The notes beneath the pieces are model-generated. The model worked only from the letters and a program-made list of their open reading frames with translations. It was not told where the DNA came from and did no database searches. Of a DNA stretch of 64,000 nt, positions 59,811 to 64,000 are shown in pieces (position 1 is the stretch's first letter; each line of letters opens with the position of its first letter). Location of the stretch: NCBI RefSeq assembly GCF_012650175.1, contig NZ_JAAILI010000046.1:18909-82908 (forward strand), written 5' to 3'. Source of the DNA: Sphingomonas sp. S2M10 (lineage in GTDB: Bacteria; Pseudomonadota; Alphaproteobacteria; Sphingomonadales; Sphingomonadaceae). A program made the position numbers and the translations under genes.

Positions 59811-60050
59811 ATGCCGAAACAGACCGAACGCGAACGGCTCGTCGATCTCGAATCCCGCCGCCGTAAACTCGATGACGAAGTCGAGGCGGCGCGCCGCGCC
59901 TTGCGCGGCAAATATGCTGCTGCCGTCACCGAACTGGAAGTCGAAAGGCTCACCGAACGCGAGTTCAGAGATCTCGTCGTCCAGGCCATTCGTGCGGGCG
60001 GATCCCCTTCCCTGGCGGCGCTGAAAGCGTTGCCGGCTCAGCCCCGCTGA
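59811..60050 (+). CDS. Small charged coiled-coil protein (TraC/TraD-like accessory)
   Basis: A 79-residue protein, mostly one long charged helix (RERLVDLESRRRKLDDEVEAARRALRGKYAAAVTELEVERLTEREFRDLVVQAIRAGG), typical of short accessory proteins beside relaxase genes in rhizobial and sphingomonad plasmids. AAGGA precedes both ATG 59805 and ATG 59811; spacing favours 59811. It is transcribed away from the relaxase operon. A role in the relaxosome is an inference from position only. Confidence 0.65.
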   Translation: MPKQTERERLVDLESRRRKLDDEVEAARRALRGKYAAAVTELEVERLTEREFRDLVVQAIRAGGSPSLAALKALPAQPR

Positions 60051-60211
60051 TCATGACAATGTCGCCCGCAGGCGGCCCAGCGACGAGCATGGCGGAGCCA
60101 CGCGCAGGAGGCCGGTGCTCCCTTTTCGGGGCGCCGCATCGTCGGGCGACGGGCCTGGCCTTCTGCCGGGTCCCTGAGCCCGGCGATCCTGTATGCCCGA
60201 CAAAAAAAGGG

Positions 60212-60241
60212 ACGGCCCGGGAATGACCCGAGCCGTCCCTT
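60212..60241 (-). terminator. Intrinsic terminator of the distal SLOG gene
   Basis: Stem AAGGGACGGC / GCCGTCCCTT (60217-60226 and 60232-60241), with an inner CGGG/CCCG extension in part of the loop. On the minus strand the hairpin is followed by seven T residues. It begins just after the stop codon at 60250. This is the best rho-independent terminator in the element. Confidence 0.9.
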
Positions 60242-60249
60242 CGCATTCC

Positions 60250-61230
60250 TCACCGCGCGGCTGCGGCATGCGGCTGCACCCGGCTGAGGAGACGTGGACG
60301 CACCCCCGCTTCCTGCAGGATACGCGCGAGGTGCCCTTGGATGCCGGAGCCTTCACAGACGATCGCATGCACCGGCTTCATCGCCACGATCCGGTCGTTG
60401 CGCACGAACCCGGCGCGCTTGCCCAGTCCCTTCGGCAGGTCGAACCGCACCACCTTGACGCCGTTCGCTGCCGCCCAGGCTTCGGCGATCGCGTCGGCGC
60501 CGCTGTCCTGTGCCGTGGTCAGCAACACCATGTTCGGAGCCAGCGCTCTCGCCTTGTCCAGCTCGGTGTGGATGGCGCGATAATCGTCCCATTGCGCCCC
60601 GCCCGAGAAGGCGACGAGCGGCCCCTGCGGATGGTGCTGGTCGATCCTGCGGTCGCGCCGGGCAGCGAGATAATCGGTGGCGGCAATCACCGAGGCGGTG
60701 CGCTTGCTCGACACCAGTGACCCGCGGGCCGCAGACCAGGGCTTGCCGGTTTCGTTCCGGAAGGCGGCGGCGGCATGGTCCCGCATGCAGGCGATGGCGT
60801 CGCTGGCCTCGTCATGCTCCTGGCATTTGAGCTGCGCCTCCTCCAGTTCGCGCATCATCACCTCGCTGCCATCGGCGCAGCGGATGAGACCCTTCACCGC
60901 GCGCGCTGCGTCGTCGGCCTGACCGGCAAGACCCCGCGCCGTGCTGTGCAGGCTGTTGACGATGCCCCATGCGATCCGCTCGGCGACCTTCTCCAACCGG
61001 GTATCGCGCAGGACATCGAAGACGGTGCTGATCAGCATCTCGGTGGCAAGCTGGACCTCCATCGGATCGGGCATGTCGCCGAGGAGTTCGTCCTCTCCCC
61101 GCATCACGCGGACCCCGTCCAGGTCGGAGGAGAAGGCTTGCGCGAAGGCATCGCTGGGCTGGGCGGTCTCGGCGGCGATGAGATCGGCGATTTCGGAGAA
61201 GCTGCGGGTGCTACGGAACATCGTGGTCAT
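60250..61230 (-). CDS. SLOG/DUF2493-domain protein, copy A
   Basis: A 326-residue protein. The N-terminal half is helical (RLEKVAERIAWGIVNSLHSTARGLAGQADDAARAV and REL EEAQLKCQEHD-type helices). The C-terminal half is a Rossmann-like SLOG domain of the YspA/DUF2493 type: PLVAFSGGAQWDDYRAIHTELDKARALAPNMVLLTTAQDSGADAIAEAWAAANGVKVVRFDLPK, with CEGSGIQGHLARILQEAGV near the end. SLOG domains bind nucleotides or their derivatives. It is clearly paralogous over its whole length to the gene at 61815-62855. AAAGGAGG gives a very strong ribosome-binding site. Function unknown. Confidence 0.8.
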   Translation of the reverse strand: MTTMFRSTRSFSEIADLIAAETAQPSDAFAQAFSSDLDGVRVMRGEDELLGDMPDPMEVQLATEMLISTVFDVLRDTRLEKVAERIAWGIVNSLHSTARGLAGQADDAARAVKGLIRCADGSEVMMRELEEAQLKCQEHDEASDAIACMRDHAAAAFRNETGKPWSAARGSLVSSKRTASVIAATDYLAARRDRRIDQHHPQGPLVAFSGGAQWDDYRAIHTELDKARALAPNMVLLTTAQDSGADAIAEAWAAANGVKVVRFDLPKGLGKRAGFVRNDRIVAMKPVHAIVCEGSGIQGHLARILQEAGVRPRLLSRVQPHAAAAR

Positions 61231-61570
61231 GGGAACCTCCTTTTTCTTGAAAGAGGTCATTTCCCCTGCACGGGCTTCGAGCATCGGGGTCAAGGATCGC
61301 GAAGCGACCGCGCCAGCGGCGACGGGGGTCACGATTTTCTTTGGCGCCGCACACCGCTCGCGAGGATCCGCCGCCCTCGCGCGCCAAGGAAAATGGTGGG
61401 GCCCCGTCGTCCTTGAGGCCGGTGCGTCCCGTGCCACACTAAGACGGCTTGAGAGAGAGGAAGAGGCTGTGATTCGGGGGGCTCGATGCCCCCCGAATCG
61501 CATCGGACGACGCGGACCCTTTGTCCGCTTCGGCCGTCCAACGCCGGTGGCTCGCGCGAGCCCCCGGGCC
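61231..61570. other. Noncoding gap between SLOG copy A and the DUF6117 gene
   Basis: A 340-base stretch with no supported gene. It holds the terminator-like hairpin at 61471-61499 and the imperfect repeats gaTTTTCTTTGGCGC / GCGCCAAGGAAAAT (about 61332-61393), complementary over about 13 bases and framing a GC-rich core; these could form a second structure upstream of SLOG copy A. Confidence 0.5.
61471..61499. terminator. Perfect 12-bp hairpin downstream of the DUF6117 gene
   Basis: GATTCGGGGGGC pairs exactly with GCCCCCCGAATC around loop TCGAT. It lies 71 bases past the DUF6117 stop on the minus strand, and the sequence after it on that strand is CT-rich rather than T-only. It is a likely terminator separating the DUF6117 gene from SLOG copy A. 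Confidence 0.65.
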
Positions 61571-61798
61571 TCAGTGGAGCGAGCTCTCGGGTGGTCGATA
61601 CGCCTCGAACGGGTTGCCATCATGGAGATGCCCGAAGGGCGTGATGACATAGTCGCCATCCTCCCGGCCGACGGCGCAAATCACGTAGCGAGGCTCGCCG
61701 GTTTGCACGTCGGTGCATTCGACAAGAGCAAGGTCTCCCGACTCGGCTGCGCGCAGCAGGGTCGAGAAGTTGCGGCGGAAGGCGTCCGGGATGGCCAT
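61571..61798 (-). CDS. DUF6117-type small protein
   Basis: A 75-residue protein, MAIPDAFRRNFSTLLRAAESGDLALVECTDVQTGEPRYVICAVGREDGDYVITPFGHLHDG..., matching the short DUF6117 family that recurs in alphaproteobacterial mobile elements. A helix (FRRNFSTLLRAAESGD) precedes a beta-rich part with Y-V-I-C-A-V and ITPFGHL. No catalytic residues are evident. GGGAGGATATC gives a good ribosome-binding site. It lies 16 bases after SLOG copy B and is probably co-transcribed with it. Function unknown. Confidence 0.75.
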   Translation of the reverse strand: MAIPDAFRRNFSTLLRAAESGDLALVECTDVQTGEPRYVICAVGREDGDYVITPFGHLHDGNPFEAYRPPESSLH

Positions 61799-61814
61799 GA
61801 TATCCTCCCGTGGT

Positions 61815-62855
61815 TCAAGCTGCGACCGCGGCGGCGCGGCGGCGTTCTCGCCGCCTGCCGCCTGCAAGACTGCGCACCGGCATACCCTTGTCGGGCGCCT
61901 GGTCGGATTTGCGGAAGGCATGGATAGGCACGCCGGCGGCATCGAGCTCCTCATAGAGATTGGCCTGGACGCCCGACCCCTCGCACAGGACCGCCATCAC
62001 CGGGTTGAGATCGCGAAGTTTGCGGTTGCGCGAGAAGGCCGCCTTCATGCCCGAGCCCATCAGGTTGAACCGGACGGTCTGGACCTTGCGCTGCGCGGCC
62101 CATTTCTCGGCGATGAGATCCGCCCCCGCACGCTGCGCAGTGGTGATCAGAATCATGTGCGGGATTTGCTCTCTGACCAGATCGAGCCGCTCCCACAGCA
62201 GGTCGACATCGTGCCAGACGGCAGGTCCGGAGAAGATGACGATCGGCCCTTTTGGGTTGTGCCGATCGCGGAGTTCGAGCTGGCGCGCCCGCAGGAAATC
62301 GACCGCGGCGATCTGGCTTGCGGTGGACGTGCGCGACGCGCGAGACCCCCGCGCCGGCGACCAGGGCCAGCCCGACATCGCCCGGTACATCTCGGCCGCA
62401 TAATCGCGCATGGTCTCGATCGCGAGCCGCTGTTCGGCGGTCGACTGGCAGAGAAGCTGCTTCTCTTCGAGCTCGCGGTTATAAACCTCGCCGCCTTCGG
62501 GATTGCGCGCCAGCACGCCGATCTCGTCGGCGAGACTGTCCTCCCGGCGCTCGAGCTTGCCGGCGACGAAGTGGAAGGAGTTCACGAACCCCCATGCGAT
62601 CTCGGCCGCCAGCGGCTCCAGCCGCGTGTCGGCGAAGAGGTCGAACAGCGTCGCGATCACGCCGGCGCTATCGGCCTGTGCCGCCAGTTCGTCGGGCATG
62701 CCATGTTCGCCCGGCTCGTCGGCGGGTTCGATGATCGACAGCGGCAGGGGATCGCCGAAGGCGGCCTGGAATTCGGGAGTGGCTGTCATCTCGGCATAGA
62801 GGGTTTTGAGGTCGGCGAAGCGGGCGATGCTGCGCACGGGTTCGTGCCTGGTCAT
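61815..62855 (-). CDS. SLOG/DUF2493-domain protein, copy B
   Basis: A 346-residue paralogue of the gene at 60250-61230. The shared N-terminal core is TRLEPLAAEIAWGFVNSFHFVAGKL (compare TRLEKVAERIAWGIVNSLHSTARGL), followed by NRELEEKQLLCQST and WPWSPARGSRASRTSTASQIAAVDFLRAR. The SLOG part is GPIVIFSGPAVWHDVDLLWERLDLVREQIPHMILITTAQRAGADLIAEKWAAQRKVQTVRFNL, ending with CEGSGVQANLYEELDAAGVPIHAF. A basic Arg-rich tail (GGRRRERRRAAAVAA) follows and is absent from copy A. AAAGGA precedes the ATG. It forms a transcription unit with the DUF736 and DUF6117 genes. Confidence 0.8.
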   Translation of the reverse strand: MTRHEPVRSIARFADLKTLYAEMTATPEFQAAFGDPLPLSIIEPADEPGEHGMPDELAAQADSAGVIATLFDLFADTRLEPLAAEIAWGFVNSFHFVAGKLERREDSLADEIGVLARNPEGGEVYNRELEEKQLLCQSTAEQRLAIETMRDYAAEMYRAMSGWPWSPARGSRASRTSTASQIAAVDFLRARQLELRDRHNPKGPIVIFSGPAVWHDVDLLWERLDLVREQIPHMILITTAQRAGADLIAEKWAAQRKVQTVRFNLMGSGMKAAFSRNRKLRDLNPVMAVLCEGSGVQANLYEELDAAGVPIHAFRKSDQAPDKGMPVRSLAGGRRRERRRAAAVAA

Positions 62856-62936
62856 CGGTTGGGTCCTTTCAAAGAACGGTATGAGGAAGGGAGAAACCGG
62901 GAGGCGCGCAGCGCCCCCCGGCCGATCGGACTGGCC

Positions 62937-63455
62937 TCAGAACGGCACGTCCTCGTCGAGATCGCCGGCAAAGCCCCGGGTCCCGCCCTCACCGTCGAGC
63001 GGCGCGGTGCTGCCCCCGAACCCACCGCCCGACGGGCCGCGTTCGCCCCCGCCGATGCTGCGCTCGCCGCCCTCATAATCCTCACCGCCGCGGTTGCGCT
63101 GCGCCCTGCCGGCCGGACGCGCCATGTCGTCGCGGCGCCACGAAGCCCGGAACCCTTCTTCGGCGGTCCCGAACAAGGCGACCTGCATCGGGAAGCGCCA
63201 GGACTGGTCGTCCAGTTCGCCCGAGTAGAAGATCTCGCCGGTGGTGTTGATCGCGGTCGCCTCGAACAATGCGCCGTAAGGCACCCAGCGGCCGTTGCGG
63301 TTGATCGCCTCGACCTCGAACTTGGGTGCGCGGGGATTGTTGCTGCTGATCGGCTTCAGCCGGGCGCGGGGAAGGTCGATCTCGCCGCAGGCGATGAAGC
63401 CCACCAGCGCCCCGTTGACGTTGCGGAATTCTCCAACAGTTTTCGAAACAGTCAT
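62937..63455 (-). CDS. DUF736 protein with SSB-like acidic C-terminal tip
   Basis: A 172-residue protein in two parts. Residues 1-105 are a DUF736 domain (VSKTVGEFRNVNGALVGFIACGEIDLPRARLKPIS, PKFEVEAINRNGRWVPYGALFEATA, and the EIFYSGELDDQSW segment), a beta-rich fold seen only in mobile elements. Residues 106-164 are a glycine-rich, charged, probably disordered linker. The last eight residues are DLDEDVPF (165-172), nearly the consensus tail of bacterial SSB (D-F-D-D-D-I-P-F). This layout of folded domain, Gly-rich linker and acidic Pro-Phe tip is that of SSB. GAGGAG precedes ATG 63455. It heads the accessory operon. Confidence 0.85.
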   Translation of the reverse strand: MTVSKTVGEFRNVNGALVGFIACGEIDLPRARLKPISSNNPRAPKFEVEAINRNGRWVPYGALFEATAINTTGEIFYSGELDDQSWRFPMQVALFGTAEEGFRASWRRDDMARPAGRAQRNRGGEDYEGGERSIGGGERGPSGGGFGGSTAPLDGEGGTRGFAGDLDEDVPF

Positions 63456-63614
63456 GTCATTCACTCCTCTAAAACGTCGCATCTGCGACGCTCTCAAAGA
63501 GCCTCCTCTTCTCTCCTGCGGCGGACCCATGGCGGGGCGAACGGCCAATCGTCCAGGGTGGTCCCGGGCCCACGAGGCCTGTTCGCCGCGGGCGGAATCA
63601 GCTATGCGAAGGAC

Positions 63615-63815
63615 ATGGACCCGGAGACGCTACGTGCGGCGGCAAAGCTCGCCCGGATGCGCGCCGAGCGCGGTGGCGGCTCGGCGGCCCGCGAGGACGG
63701 CATGGCGCGCCTGGGCGCAGCGCGCGCTCTCAATCAGCTTGCCGCGGATCTCGACGTCACCGCCGACGAATTCGACCGCCCCGCGAAAAAGCGATCCCGC
63801 CACAACCCTTCCTGA
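63615..63815 (+). CDS. Short helical hypothetical protein
   Basis: A 66-residue frame, MDPETLRAAAKLARMRAERGGGSAAREDGMARLGAARALNQLAADLDVTADEFDRPAKKRSRHNPS, with a GAAGGA site just before the ATG. The composition (two amphipathic helices and a basic tail) looks like protein rather than shadow, and it is not opposed by a better gene. It is divergent from the DUF736 gene. The frame is open for a long way upstream antisense to the SLOG genes, but that part is not coding. Function unknown. Confidence 0.55.
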   Translation: MDPETLRAAAKLARMRAERGGGSAAREDGMARLGAARALNQLAADLDVTADEFDRPAKKRSRHNPS

Positions 63816-63937
63816 CACGACGCCTTTCGGCCCCGCGCCTTCCTTCACGATAGGTGATCGTTACCCGAAGGGAGTGCGCCGTTGTGGCGCGAAGAAGAAA
63901 GGAGTGTTCGTATGAACTGAGCTTATTGGCATAGCTC

Positions 63938-64000
63938 ATGCCTGACCGACTTACCGGTGCCGGTGACGAACCAGCTGAAATTCCGAAAGGGAAACGGGAC
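63938..64000 (+). CDS. Possible 5' end of a gene continuing past the window
   Basis: From ATG 63938 a frame stays open for 21 codons to the right edge (MPDRLTGAGDEPAEIPKGKRD). No clear ribosome-binding site precedes it, although a purine-rich AAAGGAG lies about 40 bases upstream. Too short to identify. Confidence 0.25.
   Translation, partial: MPDRLTGAGDEPAEIPKGKRD

Larger units (their letters stand above)
51472..64000. mobile_element. Integrated conjugative/mobilizable element next to tRNA-Asn (right end outside window)
   Basis: Starting at the tRNA 3' end there is a serine recombinase, a transglycosylase, a MobF relaxase, a coupling protein and an RHH accessory gene. They are followed by small element-type genes (DUF2493, DUF6117, DUF736). 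The recombinase stretch is visibly less GC-rich than the chromosome to its left. The left boundary is inferred from nadK and the tRNA being core genes; the exact crossover could lie anywhere in about 51.4-51.6 kb. No type IV mating-pore genes appear before the right edge, so ICE and IME cannot be separated. Confidence 0.75.

Noticed and set aside
61713..63815. 700-codon open frame on the plus strand
   Set aside because: It is antisense to the DUF6117, SLOG and DUF736 genes and is His/Arg/Gly-rich without motifs. Only its last 66 codons (63615-63815) may be a real small gene.
63816..64000. Element right end or att site near the window edge
   Set aside because: No repeat of the tRNA 3' end or other boundary signal is seen; the element appears to continue.

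Overview
The window is 64 kb of high-GC chromosome, most likely from a Sphingomonas-type member of the Sphingomonadaceae (Alphaproteobacteria). This is inferred from GC-rich codon use, the recG-sdhE-mfd gene order, a direct-repeat GTTC-N7-GTTC LexA box in front of lexA, and several small protein families typical of that group. About 51 kb is ordinary core and lineage-level chromosome. The last 12.5 kb is an integrated conjugative or mobilizable element next to tRNA-Asn, and it runs off the right edge.

Layout. 1-6.5 kb: the 3' part of a thiolase, an SH3 protein, a 2-hydroxyacid dehydrogenase, a nitronate monooxygenase, a glycosyltransferase and an alpha/beta hydrolase, separated by palindromic intergenic repeats. 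6.5-12.3 kb: selO, an astD-like dehydrogenase, a PilZ protein, moeA and lexA. 12.5-19.2 kb: a secreted unknown, a subclass B3 metallo-beta-lactamase-fold protein translationally coupled to comEC, gltX and gltA. 19.3-26.1 kb: a small QxW-type protein, an ABC exporter, and a sugar operon (MFS transporter, SGNH hydrolase, GH97 glycosidase). 26.2-30.8 kb: an L,D-transpeptidase, a lipoprotein, a DUF885 peptidase-like protein and a small basic secreted protein.

30.8-36.3 kb is a tightly packed five-gene leftward operon: DOMON-like protein, NamZ-type muramidase, nucleotidyltransferase/membrane protein, DUF2336 protein, and a PAS histidine-kinase-like protein that lacks the phosphoacceptor histidine. 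36.4-45.7 kb: MgtC, tyrS, a PilZ protein, recG, sdhE, mfd and an SnoaL-like protein. 45.9-51.3 kb: a globin-coupled chemoreceptor, a c-di-GMP phosphodiesterase with a degenerate GGDEF, moaA and nadK.

51.4 kb to the end: tRNA-Asn(GTT), then a large serine recombinase whose reading frame runs antisense through the whole tRNA gene into nadK. Next comes a transfer module (lysozyme-like transglycosylase, MobF relaxase, TraD/TrwB coupling protein, RHH accessory protein), a repeat-rich intergenic candidate oriT, and an accessory module. That module has two paralogous SLOG/DUF2493 proteins around a DUF6117 protein, and upstream of them a DUF736 protein with a glycine-rich linker and an SSB-like acidic tip (DLDEDVPF). 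No mating-pore genes are visible, so the window alone cannot separate ICE from IME.

The best candidates for something undescribed are the DUF736/SLOG/DUF6117 module, the tRNA-spanning recombinase, and the nested inverted repeats between the divergent transfer genes. Start codons were chosen from ribosome-binding sites, overlaps and family starts; doubtful ones are flagged.
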